From the NCBI GenBank assembly GCA_964610885.1, contig CAZSWR010000001.1:1-64000 (forward strand): DNA of 64,000 bases, in the 5' to 3' direction. This document shows, one piece after another, positions 18,345 through 28,200 of this stretch; within the stretch, counting starts at the first letter, position 1, and each line of letters opens with the position of its first letter. The DNA comes from CAZSWR01 sp964610885. GTDB taxonomy: Bacteria; Bacteroidota; Ignavibacteria; Kapaibacteriales; UBA2268. The notes below the pieces were generated by a model. It ran no database searches and was not told where the DNA came from. It saw only the letters and a list, made by a program, of their open reading frames with translations. The position numbers were made by a program, and so were the translations under genes.

Positions 18345-19058
18345 TTAATTATTCGGGAATATAAGAAGACAATTAGTATTGGCCAAGATAGCATATCCTT
18401 TGCCGGGCAAAAGGAGGCCTGCGTTGGGCGTTCCTTGCTCCATCGTGTTTTCGCCAGTCGCTGGGCAGTATGTGCCTCCATCGCAGTTCTCGACGAGAAT
18501 TATCGAAACTGCGATTGATGAAAATGCAATTGTTGCACTGATCGGTGAACTCCCCGTGTATGGTACCAAATTCCATCCCGCCCGTAGGGCAATAGGGAAG
18601 CGGTAGGAAATAATTCTCGTACCGGAAAGCGATAATATCGATGGAGTAGTCGAGAAATAACTGTATGATTTGCTTGGATTCCAAACCGTTAAGCTCGAAA
18701 ACGAGAATGAAGGGATCAGGAAGCCACCGGAATTGTCCTCGATCCGTTCGGTAGTTCGCTGGCTGATCTGCTGGCTGAATACAGTTGGAAATGTTTCATC
18801 GGCAAGGAAAACGCTTCTTGCAATGAAGTTCTTTCCTTGCGCCAATTGTATTGTTTGATAATCGATAGGGACGTTTACTCCATGGCAAACATATCCATTG
18901 GCCGATGAAATCGTCTCGGCGGTATATTGGCCAAGAGTGTACTCCGAAGATCCTGCAGGCGAATTGGCAACCGAAGACGAAGATACAAAGGCAGACTGAG
19001 CGTGAAGGCACATAGAAATTGCCACGAAAAGCATTAGAATAGGAGGTAGATACTTCAT
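18345..19058 (-). CDS. Secreted hypothetical protein
   Basis: About 237 residues from the ATG at 19058 (an upstream TTG at 19067 is possible but weaker). Signal peptide MKYLPPILMLFVAISMCLHAQSA. The mature part is Ser-rich, with YTLGQYTAETISSANGYVCHGVNVP, GWNLVPYTGSSPISATIAF and a C-terminal GKGYAILANTNCLLIFPNN. The GWNLV...KGYAILA pattern resembles small beta-sandwich modules of secreted FCB proteins, but no named family is recognised. It lies between two other minus-strand secreted proteins, yet the gaps (53 bp and 160 bp) leave operon membership open. Function unknown. Confidence 0.65.
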   Translation of the reverse strand: MKYLPPILMLFVAISMCLHAQSAFVSSSSVANSPAGSSEYTLGQYTAETISSANGYVCHGVNVPIDYQTIQLAQGKNFIARSVFLADETFPTVFSQQISQRTTERIEDNSGGFLIPSFSFSSLTVWNPSKSYSYFSTTPSILSLSGTRIISYRFPIALRAGWNLVPYTGSSPISATIAFSSIAVSIILVENCDGGTYCPATGENTMEQGTPNAGLLLPGKGYAILANTNCLLIFPNN

Positions 19059-19218
19059 TCCGCCCAACTTTCATAAAAAATCGTTAGACATAATTCTATA
19101 TTATTTGCTAACTAAGCCATAGTTATTACAATCCCACTCCATTCCAAGTTATTATTTGAAATGGAGCGGGTACATAGCATTAACTCAGGGACTGTTTGTC
19201 AAAGCCCATTAATAGAAA

Positions 19219-22200
19219 CTATCTTGCGATTACGGCTTGGTCATATTTTTCGTTGCCGGAGATTGCGCGGCAGACGTAAACGCCGGGAACCAAGTTCCCA
19301 ACGTAGAGCTTTTCTTGGTAGCTTTCGCCAGAGAATGAGACTTTCGTGGAGTATGCAATATTGCCAAGCATGTCCACCAATTGGAATGTGATTGGCGAAT
19401 CGATGGTTGCCGGGTTTCGTTTGAGAGATACGCTGAGGTAGCCGTTTTCATTCATGTATGCGTGGAACGGCTTGTTGGGGTATTGTTCGATGTATTCGTC
19501 CACGGGATTGTATTCTTCCCTGACGAAGAGGCCGCCTTCGGAGGCTAAATATAGTTTCTCGGAGCCTGGATTCCCAAAGAAACGAAGCGACCAGCAATTG
19601 ACACGCTGTGGGTAAGAAAATCCGTCGGCCATGCGGTACCATGCGTCGCAGAAGCCGACTTTGGTCATGAATGCTGATCTGTCATCTCCAACCATATAAG
19701 CCAAAGTATCGTTGAACAGGGCAACGCGTTTGTAGTTCTTAGTGGAATCAATGTATAGTTGGCGCCAGGTTTGCCCGCCATCTTCGGATTTGAATCCATT
19801 GGAGGTGAAGTATCTGCCGAGCGCAACGACTTCGTTTTCATTGATGAATTGAAGGTCGTTAATTGGTAAATGAGTATTAGTAATTGCTTGGTTCCAAGTG
19901 CTTCCGCCGTCGGTTGTCCGCAGCACTATTCCGCTATCGGCGCTAATCAATCCTAACGATTCGGAATAGAAACGGACTCTGTGCGGGGTTTGAGTGTATC
20001 CGGTGGAAATAGGAGTCCAGGAAGTGCCGCCGTCAGTAGTTTTATATACCAAGCCGGAATCAGCAACAACGACGCCTTTCGTTGGGCTGGAAAAGCTGAC
20101 GTATCTTGCAATCTGTTTGAAACCGGCGGGAATTTCTGTCCAGGTGGCGCCGGCATCGATCGATTTGAAAATACTGTTTGATTCGCCGACAGCAATATAT
20201 TTCTGCGGTTCGAGCTTCGCAATTGAATAAAGGGGCAGGTCCGATAGCATGTTTTCGTTCTTCAGCCACGAAGCGCCGCTGTTGGTTGTCCGTACAATAT
20301 AACCGGCATTGGTGGTTGCAATTGCAATGTTATCATTCTCGATGGCAATGTCTGTCGCGGTATAGTTATGGTTCCGGAATGGTTTCCTCCAAGAATTGCC
20401 GCCGTCGGTCGTCATGCAGACGCCACCAAGCGCACCGAGCATGTATCCCTTTTGTTCATTAACCATTTTTATGCAATACATATCTACAGTTGCAGGAGTA
20501 TAGATTTGTTTCCAAGTAACGCCTTTGTCTGTGGTTTTCAGCAAGTAACCGCCATCGCCCACAGCGATGCCATTAGCTCTGTCGTTTCCAAAGAAATCGA
20601 GACTGTACACATTGTTGGTCCAATCAGTCGGTGCCTTCGAAAGCCACGATTCGCCAGCGTTTGTGGTGGCGAGCGCCAGTCCTCTGTCTCCGCAGATGAT
20701 ACCTTTGTATGGATTAATGAAACTAAGGCTGTTGATGTTGCGGTCGGTTCCAATATTTTCTGATGACCAAACCTGACCTTCGGACATCGAGCGAAGTATT
20801 TCGCCACGGTCGCAAACCGCGTAGGCAACGCCATTAGGGAAGTACTTGACTTCGTTAATCCTTTTGTCTGTCCCGGAAGTTACTGCTGCCCAGCTTTCGC
20901 CTGCGTCTGTGGTTCTCATGATCAGTCCATTATCGCCGACGAGGATCCCACGAAGGCTGTCGGCAAATGAAATGCTATTTACAGCACTATTAGTCTGAAG
21001 TTCAATTCTTTTCCAAGATTCCATTTGGTTATATGTTTTCAGCATAAAGCCATTGGAACCGGCGAAGAAACCGATTTGAGGATTATAAATATAGATTGCT
21101 TTCAAATCGTCTGTGTATCCGGTTGTGATCTCTTTCGGGGCGCTCACGAAACGGTTCAGAAGGAAGATCTTGCCGGATTTGCAACCAATAAAATAATTCT
21201 CCTGATCGATGATGCCCACCGAGAGAATATCTTTGTCGTATAAAACTTTGTTGCCAACAGTTAAGCACTTCTGGAAAGCGCTTTCCGGATCGGAGAAGTC
21301 TCGAAAAATAAAGTTGCCATTGTCTCCGCCGAACACGCCCACGCCGGGTTCCATCAGTTTCATGTCGTGATAATTGCCTTCCGTGAAGGGCAGATCGACC
21401 ATCCAATCGAACTCTTCATCATTTTTGATCCAAGAGTTGCCGCTGTCGAAAGAAGTGTGAACCACTCCATTGCCGGGTTGTGCATTGAAAGTGCCATTCA
21501 AATCATTGAATCCACCGATAACGACTTCATCTTTGTCTCCATTCTGTCGGACAGCCAAGGCCCACAGGCTGGTGTCCTGAAGGGCTAATGGATCCCAATG
21601 GTAGCCGCCGTCGGTTGTCCTCCAGATGCCCCCATTCGGTCTGTTGACGTTCGTCGCATAAGTTATAATTGCATAACCATACATGGGATTCCGAGGGCTG
21701 AATTGAATCCAAGTGATTTCGCAATCTTTTGAATCTTTTTTCGGCACATCATACAGAGTATCTGTACGGCGCCAAGTGTATCCGCCATCGATCGAAATGG
21801 ATATGTCGCCATTAATCGAGCCGGTGAAAAGGATGTTTGTGCTGTCCGGGCGGATGCCCATCGAGCAGATTGGCAACCTTCCATTAACTCTCATAGTAGG
21901 GTTGCTGTATTCGTCGAGCGAATCGACCCAGTCATAGACAACAGAAATCGAATCCCAAGTGGCACCGCTATTCGTACTCCTATAAACTGTGCTTGTCTTG
22001 TAGTCTCCCAGATAATAAGTGCCCGGTTCGTCCGGTTTGGGGATAACTGTTTTTCCATTGGCAATAATTTCTCGGTCAGTGATTTCGCCACCGAGGGCAT
22101 TTCTCCAAGTTTTACCGCGGTCGGTGGACCTTTGGACAGTACCAAAAGAAAGGCCGGCGACGAAAAGGCAGTTTGTGTCCACCGCATCGACCATAAGATT

Positions 22201-22443
22201 GTTCAGCATCGAGTGGCCGGTGATGAATCCAATGGATTCCTTGCGCCATGTGCGGCCACCGTCCTCCGAACAATAGAGAACTCGGCCGTCGCTCGAGGCA
22301 TAGATTGTATTGTAATTCAATGGATTGACGTGGACATCGAATGTTTTTTCATTCAATATTTTCCGCCATTTATACACTTGCCCAAAGGACGGTATCTGGA
22401 AGGCGAAGCTAATAAATATCAATAGTAAAAATAACTTTTTCAT
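19219..22443 (-). CDS. Large secreted YCF48/BNR-type beta-propeller protein with type IX sorting domain
   Basis: 1074 residues. Signal peptide MKKLFLLLIFISFAFQIPSFGQ. Many repeats of the form (R/K)TT(D/N)xGxxW (e.g. RSTDRGKTWRNA, RTTDAGESWAAV, ATTNAGESWLSK, KTTDKGVTWKQI, MTTDGGNSWRKP, KTTDGGTSWTPI, RTTDGGSTWNQA) show one or two YCF48/sortilin-like beta propellers. The last about 80 residues (FQLVDMLGNIAYSTKV...GNLVPGVYVCRAISG...QAVIAR) look like a type A sorting domain of the type IX (Por) secretion system. So it is likely exported across the outer membrane and surface-attached. ATG 22443 has a GGAGC ribosome-binding site. Role unknown. Confidence 0.85.
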   Translation of the reverse strand: MKKLFLLLIFISFAFQIPSFGQVYKWRKILNEKTFDVHVNPLNYNTIYASSDGRVLYCSEDGGRTWRKESIGFITGHSMLNNLMVDAVDTNCLFVAGLSFGTVQRSTDRGKTWRNALGGEITDREIIANGKTVIPKPDEPGTYYLGDYKTSTVYRSTNSGATWDSISVVYDWVDSLDEYSNPTMRVNGRLPICSMGIRPDSTNILFTGSINGDISISIDGGYTWRRTDTLYDVPKKDSKDCEITWIQFSPRNPMYGYAIITYATNVNRPNGGIWRTTDGGYHWDPLALQDTSLWALAVRQNGDKDEVVIGGFNDLNGTFNAQPGNGVVHTSFDSGNSWIKNDEEFDWMVDLPFTEGNYHDMKLMEPGVGVFGGDNGNFIFRDFSDPESAFQKCLTVGNKVLYDKDILSVGIIDQENYFIGCKSGKIFLLNRFVSAPKEITTGYTDDLKAIYIYNPQIGFFAGSNGFMLKTYNQMESWKRIELQTNSAVNSISFADSLRGILVGDNGLIMRTTDAGESWAAVTSGTDKRINEVKYFPNGVAYAVCDRGEILRSMSEGQVWSSENIGTDRNINSLSFINPYKGIICGDRGLALATTNAGESWLSKAPTDWTNNVYSLDFFGNDRANGIAVGDGGYLLKTTDKGVTWKQIYTPATVDMYCIKMVNEQKGYMLGALGGVCMTTDGGNSWRKPFRNHNYTATDIAIENDNIAIATTNAGYIVRTTNSGASWLKNENMLSDLPLYSIAKLEPQKYIAVGESNSIFKSIDAGATWTEIPAGFKQIARYVSFSSPTKGVVVADSGLVYKTTDGGTSWTPISTGYTQTPHRVRFYSESLGLISADSGIVLRTTDGGSTWNQAITNTHLPINDLQFINENEVVALGRYFTSNGFKSEDGGQTWRQLYIDSTKNYKRVALFNDTLAYMVGDDRSAFMTKVGFCDAWYRMADGFSYPQRVNCWSLRFFGNPGSEKLYLASEGGLFVREEYNPVDEYIEQYPNKPFHAYMNENGYLSVSLKRNPATIDSPITFQLVDMLGNIAYSTKVSFSGESYQEKLYVGNLVPGVYVCRAISGNEKYDQAVIAR

Positions 22444-22709
22444 CGAAGCTCCATTTATTTAAATTCAAAATTCAAAGTTGACAGTATTTCCAGAGTTTTC
22501 CTGCAAGCCTTCGTCGCTAAGCCGGATTGCAGTAAATAACAAATCTACAAAAAAAAAGTTACAAATTCATTTGAAATACCTCTTCCGATTTGTTTCGTAA
22601 TTATTATTGTATTGCCGAGCAAATAACACATACTGTGGGCGGCAAATATGTAAGTGATATGGATAAAATTCGTAAATTTGTATTAGTTGTAATGATAATT
22701 GAATTATTT

Positions 22710-23243
22710 ATGAATACAAGAAATCAGTTAAAGAGACTCCTAAAGCCATTGGTGGCTGTTTACTTGGTGGCGTTCGTTGCCGCTTGTGCGTTGCTTGACT
22801 CGTGCTATTCGTTTACTGGCGCCTCAGTGCCCGATCATATTAAGACAATCTACATCACGCCCGTGGGGGACAATTCCGGCAATGGCAACCCGAAGTACTC
22901 CCAATCGCTTTCGCTGCTTCTAACAGAGAAATTCGAGCGGGAAAATGCGCTCACCGTGGGCGATGCCACAAGCAATGCAAAGCTAATGGTTACGATTGTA
23001 TCGATCAAAGACGAAACAATCACCGTCAAACCAGGCGAATTGGAATCCCAGCGCAAAGTTACCGTAACATGCTCCGCCGAATACTACGATGCGGTCAAGA
23101 AGAAACAATTCTGGAATAAAACATTCACCCAATTCGATGTTTACGACATTGCCAATATGAGGACCGGATTGGACGCGGCCGTGGACAATTCGATAAAACA
23201 AATTGCCGACGATATAGTCTTGGCTGTTGTTTCCGGATGGTAG
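22710..23243 (+). CDS. lptE: LptE-family LPS-assembly lipoprotein
   Basis: About 177 residues from ATG 22710 (MNTRNQLKRLLKP); an upstream in-frame ATG-like start at 22590 would put a charged stretch before the signal. Signal/lipobox region VAVYLVAFVAACALLDSCYSF; the lipid-bearing Cys is VAAC or the later LDSC. The sequence CYSFTGASVPDHIKTIYITPVGDNSGNGNP matches the Bacteroidetes LptE opening, and the C-terminal FDVYDIANMRTGLDAAVDNSIKQIADDIV also fits. LptE plugs LptD and helps insert lipopolysaccharide into the outer leaflet. A TAAATTTG box at 22673-22680 may be the -7 element of its promoter and supports the shorter start. The glycosyltransferase gene begins 6 bp later. Confidence 0.85.
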   Translation: MNTRNQLKRLLKPLVAVYLVAFVAACALLDSCYSFTGASVPDHIKTIYITPVGDNSGNGNPKYSQSLSLLLTEKFERENALTVGDATSNAKLMVTIVSIKDETITVKPGELESQRKVTVTCSAEYYDAVKKKQFWNKTFTQFDVYDIANMRTGLDAAVDNSIKQIADDIVLAVVSGW

Positions 23244-23249
23244 CCGCCA

Positions 23250-24659
23250 ATGGAGCTTGTCATATACATTTATGCTTTTCTGCTGTTAATACTATTGGTT
23301 TATGCCTCCAACGCATTCTTCCTTGCTTTGCGTACTTTCCGCGGCAACCATTGCCCCGAGCGGGATTCCTCAATGCGTGAACTTCCGTGTGTTACTGTAC
23401 AGCTTCCGGTCTATAACGAACAAAATGTGGTCGAGCGGCTGCTCCGCTGCGTTTCGGAGCTTGACTATCCCAAAGAATTGCTCGACATCCAATTGATTGA
23501 CGATTCGACAGATGAGACTTCCCGTATTGCTGCTGAAGTGATTTCTGAATTAAAAAAAAATGGAATCGAAATCTCGCATTTGCGCCGTACCTCGCGCGAT
23601 GGGTTCAAAGCGGGCGCCCTGGCCGAGGCCACTGAGCAAGCTCGTGGGGAATTCGTGGCAATTTTCGATGCAGACTTCCTTCCGCCCAAGGACTTCATAC
23701 GGAAGATGTTGCCGCTTTTCGATGATGACACTTCGTTCGTTCAGGCCCGTTGGGAGCATATTAACCGAAATGAGAATATCCTAACTCGCTCCGAAGCAAT
23801 TTTCCTCGATGGCCATTTCGCCGTCGAACAAATGGCTCGAAACGCATCGGGCCTGTTCATCAATTTCAATGGGACGGCCGGGATTTGGAGGAAGTCGGAC
23901 ATAGGACACGCCGGAGGTTGGCGCTGGGACACGCTTACGGAAGACCTCGACCTGAGTTTCCGTTCGCAGATGAAAGGAAAAAAAGGTAAGTTCGTACGAA
24001 ATGTCATTGCCCCGGCCGAGCTGCCATCCGAGATGAATTCTGCTCGCGCTCAGCAATACAGATGGACGAAAGGCACTTCGGAAACTGCCATCAGGACGCT
24101 GCCTAAGCTCTTGGCCGCGCCTTTGCCCGGAGTGGGCGCGAAGATTCAAGGGATCTTTCATCTGACGGCTAACATTGTCTATCCTACGATTCTTGCCATA
24201 GCATTATTAACACCGTTTTACAATTCGGTCAAGTTCCAAATCGTATCGCCGGCAAATTCGATAATGCCATTTTTCGGGTTTGGGCTTTTGTTTACTTTCG
24301 CATTCTATCTTCGATCGCAAATCATTCTGCGCAGGAAACTACCGCATTTTTTCCGTGATTTCCCGATTGCATTGGCTCTCAGCATGGGTTTTGCCGTCAG
24401 CAATACGAGGGCAGTCGTTTCGGCCGTGCTTGGAAAAAAAAGCGAATTTGTCCGCACGCCGAAATCAGATTCTACCTCGAAAATGTACAAACTTGCCAAA
24501 GACAGGGCGACAATCATTCTCGAAACGCTTCTGTGCCTGTATTCTGCAGCCTCGTCGGCGGTATCGATTGTCGATCGGGACGCGGCAGGTGCAGTGTTTT
24601 CAATGCTTTTTACCGTCGGGTTCGGGATTGTGGCCGCTTACAGTATCTTTGATAAATAG
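23250..24659 (+). CDS. Membrane-bound family 2 glycosyltransferase (cellulose-synthase-like)
   Basis: 469 residues. One N-terminal helix (about 2-25), a GT-A catalytic domain (about 48-280) and four to five C-terminal helices. Motifs: PVYNEQNVVERLL (start of the fold), DDSTDE (first Asp site), DADFLPP (metal-binding DxD), EDLDLSFR (TED-like catalytic base) and QQYRWTKG (Q-x-x-R-W). These are the processive or polyprenyl/ceramide-type GT2 signatures. Donor and acceptor are unknown. It is translationally close to lptE (6 bp gap), so a cell-envelope glycan or glycolipid role is a reasonable inference. Confidence 0.88.
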   Translation: MELVIYIYAFLLLILLVYASNAFFLALRTFRGNHCPERDSSMRELPCVTVQLPVYNEQNVVERLLRCVSELDYPKELLDIQLIDDSTDETSRIAAEVISELKKNGIEISHLRRTSRDGFKAGALAEATEQARGEFVAIFDADFLPPKDFIRKMLPLFDDDTSFVQARWEHINRNENILTRSEAIFLDGHFAVEQMARNASGLFINFNGTAGIWRKSDIGHAGGWRWDTLTEDLDLSFRSQMKGKKGKFVRNVIAPAELPSEMNSARAQQYRWTKGTSETAIRTLPKLLAAPLPGVGAKIQGIFHLTANIVYPTILAIALLTPFYNSVKFQIVSPANSIMPFFGFGLLFTFAFYLRSQIILRRKLPHFFRDFPIALALSMGFAVSNTRAVVSAVLGKKSEFVRTPKSDSTSKMYKLAKDRATIILETLLCLYSAASSAVSIVDRDAAGAVFSMLFTVGFGIVAAYSIFDK

Positions 24660-24823
24660 ATTTATTTGCAGAGTAAAATTCCGGCAATTGGCATGTGGCC
24701 TTAGTGAGTTTCAATATTTAGCTTAGGGTAGGCGCGAGGTAACTTCGCCCTTAATATCTGTATTATATCAAAACAGATTGTTGCTTTTTTGAGTGTAGGG
24801 CTGAATCCATACATTTCGTTGTA

Positions 24824-24860
24824 TAATAAAAAACCACAGCCGGAATTCCAACTGTGGTTT
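24824..24860 (-). terminator. Rho-independent terminator of the metal locus
   Basis: Stem AAACCACAG (24831-24839)/CTGTGGTTT (24852-24860), 12-nt loop. On the minus strand the stem runs straight into T6ATT. It lies about 63 bp past the HMA gene stop. Confidence 0.78.
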
Positions 24861-24923
24861 GATGGTTGCCACCGTATAACCTCATGCGGTGAGCAGCATC
24901 GTAATCGATAAACTAATGAATTT

Positions 24924-25334
24924 TTAGTAAATCAAAAACTTTTTTTTTGAGTCGTGTTCTGTGCAGCCTTCGTGTTTGTCTCCGTTTGATGCTGGTTCTT
25001 TGGCTTCTTTTTGGCAGCATTTGGGCAGTTTGCGGAATGCTTTTTTGTCTGCTTTGACTTCGTCTGCGTCGTATCCGGCTTTGCTGACGGCTGTTTTAAT
25101 TTTGTCGAGAGTTGTTTTCTCGTTGTCGTATTTGACGGTCAGGATGCGTGTTTTGTAATCGAGGTTTGATTTCTCGATGCCCGAGAGTTTGTTCACAGCT
25201 TTCTCGATTGCAGTTTTGCACATTTCGCATTCGGCGGATGTTTTGATTTTTACTTCCTTTACCTCTGCATGGAGTGTGACGAAGCATACGACGAAGGCGA
25301 CGAGCGACGCGGCCAAGACTTTTAGTGTTTTCAT
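24924..25334 (-). CDS. Exported heavy-metal-associated (HMA) domain protein
   Basis: 136 residues. Signal peptide MKTLKVLAASLVAFVVCFVTLHA. HMA fold from about 25 to 92 with the metal site C36-E-M-C39 (KTSAECEMCKTAIEK) and the usual GIEKSNLDYKTRILTVKYD strand pattern. After it comes an unusual tail with CC, a further Cys and His (LPKCCQKEAKEPASN, KHEGCTEHDSKKK) that could give a second thiol site. Probably a periplasmic copper or other soft-metal chaperone. Strong AAGGAG ribosome-binding site before ATG 25334. It is the last gene after the TonB receptor and thioredoxin lipoprotein, in a metal locus. Confidence 0.88.
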   Translation of the reverse strand: MKTLKVLAASLVAFVVCFVTLHAEVKEVKIKTSAECEMCKTAIEKAVNKLSGIEKSNLDYKTRILTVKYDNEKTTLDKIKTAVSKAGYDADEVKADKKAFRKLPKCCQKEAKEPASNGDKHEGCTEHDSKKKFLIY

Positions 25335-25353
25335 GATAAGATCTCCTTGTTTT

Positions 25354-25370
25354 CCGCTTTCGCGAAGCGG
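25354..25370. repeat. Short palindrome between thioredoxin and HMA genes
   Basis: CCGCTTTCGCGAAGCGG forms a 6-bp stem with a 5-nt loop in the 50-bp gap just upstream of the HMA ribosome-binding site. It may affect expression or mRNA stability; no regulator is known. Confidence 0.45.
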
Positions 25371-25384
25371 ATATAATAAAATAA

Positions 25385-25885
25385 TTATTTAATTTTCTCT
25401 AAAATTGATGCGATTGCAATTTCCCACGGTTGGTATGCGCCGGTGATTCGGCCGATTTCGGTATCATTATTTTTAATAATCAATGCAAAAACAGTAGCGA
25501 CTTGGTTCTTTCGGGCCAGGCCCTCCGGGTCGGATTTGTCCGAATCCAAAGCAACGAATAGCAAAAGCGAATCGGGATACCCGATGGCGTCGAGTGTTTT
25601 GAAAACTTGCGGTGTGCTGTGCACGCAAGTGCCGCACCAGGGCGAGGCAAAGAGCAAAAAGCTAATGCCCGGGTGGCGGCTCAAAGTGTCGCGAATGGCC
25701 TGCACCGATGCCGCGGCGGGCGCGTACTCCGAATAGCCGTTCAGGCCCACGTTCGCCTCCCAAGCCGAACGAGTGGTACGCCCGACGATATAGTTACCGG
25801 CGCTCGTGCCGTCTTCGCACGATTGCATTCCAAAAATTGCCACAAATAAAGCAATTAAAACAAGTGTTTTTGAGCTGAATTTCAT
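25385..25885 (-). CDS. Thioredoxin-like lipoprotein
   Basis: 166 residues. Lipoprotein signal MKFSSKTLVLIALFVAIFGMQSC with probable lipidated C23. Thioredoxin-like fold with active site SPWCGTC (C84, C87) after FLLFA, and a later strand VFALIIKNND. So it is a periplasmic-side thiol oxidoreductase, probably reducing or delivering electrons to metal-binding cysteines. It is 16 bp downstream of the TonB receptor and 50 bp upstream of the HMA gene, both cysteine-bearing metal proteins, which supports such a role (inference). The usual cis-Pro region is not obvious (ITGAYQPWE near 150 is a candidate). Confidence 0.82.
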   Translation of the reverse strand: MKFSSKTLVLIALFVAIFGMQSCEDGTSAGNYIVGRTTRSAWEANVGLNGYSEYAPAAASVQAIRDTLSRHPGISFLLFASPWCGTCVHSTPQVFKTLDAIGYPDSLLLFVALDSDKSDPEGLARKNQVATVFALIIKNNDTEIGRITGAYQPWEIAIASILEKIK

Positions 25886-25901
25886 TATTATTCCTTATTG
25901 A

Positions 25902-28109
25902 TTAAAACACATTCCAGCGGACGCCCACATAGAAATTTGCACCTGTCAGAGGCCCCCACACGTAGGAGGTATCAAAATACGGGCCGAACGGGTCTTTGGC
26001 GCCCACGATGGCGTGGTGTTGAGTGAAATCTCCAAGGTTTTCGCCGCCCACATAGACGTCGATGTCGCCGAATTTTTTAGTGATTTGCGCATTGAAAATC
26101 CAGAAAGCCGGGAATGTGCCGTCCATGCGATACTCTGCGGGATTGGCTTGCGAATTGTGCAGGCGGCCGCCAGAAGACCAATCGGCAGTGAAATCGAAGG
26201 CCCATTCGTCCAAATCGGTAACGTAGCCCAAATTGATGAATGCTTTCTGGCGGCTCACCAATGGTTTGTCCACCAGTTCGCCATTGATATTCATTTTAAC
26301 GTCGTTCAGTCTGTATGCTGTCATCACGGTCAGGTGCTTGATAGGGGAGAAGTTCAAATCGAGCTGGAAGCTGTTTGAATAGGAATCGCCACGAAGGTTG
26401 TAGAAATGCACTTCCGTCGGGCTTTTGTCGAAATCGGCGATAAGCTGGTTTTTGAAATCGGTGCGGTAGTATTCGGCATTGATAGTGAAGATTGTTTTAT
26501 ACAATTCAGCGTCAGTCGATATGTTCACGCCATAGTTCCAGGCTTCGTCCGGGCGAATTTTTTCATCGATGGATATTTTCCTCGACGAAGCAAGTACCGA
26601 ACTGTATTCCGAAAGGATATTCTGTGTCCTCCAACCTTTGCCGGCCGAGCCGCGAAGTATCGTCCCGGGGAAGAGTTCGTAGCGAACGTGGAAACGAGGA
26701 GTGATGAAGGTACCGAAATCGTTATGGAAATCTGCCCTGACGCCGCCGATGACCGAAAGGTCCTTGATGGCGCTCATCGTGTATTCGGCGTAAACTCCGG
26801 GCACTGTCTCTTTGCGGCCGAGGTCCATGCCGGCGAAAGTTTCCTGATAGTCGTCGTAGAGGAAACTTGCACCGATAGTGGTTGTGTGGGCTTTCGGTTG
26901 GAATTCGTGCATGAAGAGTACATTGGCGTAGAAGGATTTCTCTGTGCCGTCGTAATCATTGTGCCCAAAGTATGCGCCCTGATGGTGGTAAGTGGCCGAA
27001 ACAATTGTACCGATACTGTTGTAGTTCTCTGTTTCGAGAATCATTCCGTTCTTGGCCCAGAATTGATAGCGTTGGGTGTTGATTTTAGTTCCATAGAGAG
27101 ATTGCCTGTCGGAATCGAAGAATCCCTTCTGCCCGGCGCGGCGCTCTTCGACGAGTGCGCTGGCAGAGATACGGCCTTCAAAATTGCCACTTTCGTAAAC
27201 GAAGCGGGGCATAATGTTGATTTGTTTTATCAGCGGATGGTCGAGGAAACCGTCGCCATTATGATCCTCTTCGTTATTGTTATAGTTTGCGTGCACGAGC
27301 AGGTTCGAGCCGACCTTGTCCGAGTGTTCGATTGCCGAGAGCGAATTGAACTCGAACATACCGCTTTTGTTCGCATAGAGGTTCAGGTACAGAGGGTCAC
27401 CGCTTATTGGTTTTTTGTATTCGACGTTGATTTGGCCTGTGATCGATTCGTAGCCTTCGGCCACCGAGGCGCTTCCCTTGGAAATCTGAATTGTCTCCAT
27501 CCACGTGCCGGGGATGTAATTCAGGCCGAAAGTGGAAGCGAGGCCGCGCATGTTTGGAGCTTTTTCCGTCAGCAGTTGGACGTAGCTGCCGTGCAATCCG
27601 AGCAATTGAATCTGTTTGGCTCCCGTAACGGCGTCCGAATAGTTCACATCTACGGATGGATTCGTCTGGAAACTCTCGCCCAAATTGCAACATGCGGCTT
27701 TCCGCAATCCGTGTTGAGTTATCGTTTCCGATTTGAAAACATCAGTTTTTGAAACAATAACAGCAGATTCGTCGCCTTGGACGAGGATTTCTTTGGACTT
27801 GAGTGATGATTCCAACTCGACCAGCACATTGTCGAATTGGGAACCAACATCGATTGTATCCTTAAGGTATCCTACGTAGCTGACAATGAGCTTTTTCTCG
27901 CCAGTCGGTATTTCCAATTTGAAATTGCCTTCTTTGTCGGTGAAACCACCGATTTTTGTCCCGAGCCAATGAACTGTGGCCCGGTACAGAGGAGCTTTTT
28001 TCCCGTCGGAGTCCTTGCCGAAGACGGTACCCGTAACCATTCTGCTCGCAGCGGAGGCAAGCAATGAAACTGAGAAAAAGGCTATAAAAAATATACTTAA
28101 CTTCTTCAT
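25902..28109 (-). CDS. TonB-dependent outer-membrane receptor, metal-locus type
   Basis: 735 residues. Signal peptide (1-20), a carboxypeptidase-regulatory-like domain (about 25-105), plug domain (about 115-240; QIQLLGLHGSYVQLLTE, GTWMETIQISKGSASVAEGYESITGQINVEYKKP) and a 22-strand barrel ending in an aromatic strand (YVGVRWNVF). The plug starts with a conserved-looking vicinal pair at C140-C141 (RKAACCNLGESF), a site that could touch a soft metal. The subfamily is found beside HMA and HYC_CC_PP proteins in Bacteroidetes, and here the same neighbours occur. Substrate is thus probably a metal or metal complex, copper being the best guess; this is inference. Confidence 0.88.
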   Translation of the reverse strand: MKKLSIFFIAFFSVSLLASAASRMVTGTVFGKDSDGKKAPLYRATVHWLGTKIGGFTDKEGNFKLEIPTGEKKLIVSYVGYLKDTIDVGSQFDNVLVELESSLKSKEILVQGDESAVIVSKTDVFKSETITQHGLRKAACCNLGESFQTNPSVDVNYSDAVTGAKQIQLLGLHGSYVQLLTEKAPNMRGLASTFGLNYIPGTWMETIQISKGSASVAEGYESITGQINVEYKKPISGDPLYLNLYANKSGMFEFNSLSAIEHSDKVGSNLLVHANYNNNEEDHNGDGFLDHPLIKQINIMPRFVYESGNFEGRISASALVEERRAGQKGFFDSDRQSLYGTKINTQRYQFWAKNGMILETENYNSIGTIVSATYHHQGAYFGHNDYDGTEKSFYANVLFMHEFQPKAHTTTIGASFLYDDYQETFAGMDLGRKETVPGVYAEYTMSAIKDLSVIGGVRADFHNDFGTFITPRFHVRYELFPGTILRGSAGKGWRTQNILSEYSSVLASSRKISIDEKIRPDEAWNYGVNISTDAELYKTIFTINAEYYRTDFKNQLIADFDKSPTEVHFYNLRGDSYSNSFQLDLNFSPIKHLTVMTAYRLNDVKMNINGELVDKPLVSRQKAFINLGYVTDLDEWAFDFTADWSSGGRLHNSQANPAEYRMDGTFPAFWIFNAQITKKFGDIDVYVGGENLGDFTQHHAIVGAKDPFGPYFDTSYVWGPLTGANFYVGVRWNVF

Positions 28110-28200
28110 GATAATTCCCTAATTGATTGTTATTTAATATACGTTACGAACTCGCAAAATTGAGCGAAATCGATAGAGTATTGCGACTTAAAAAAAATCG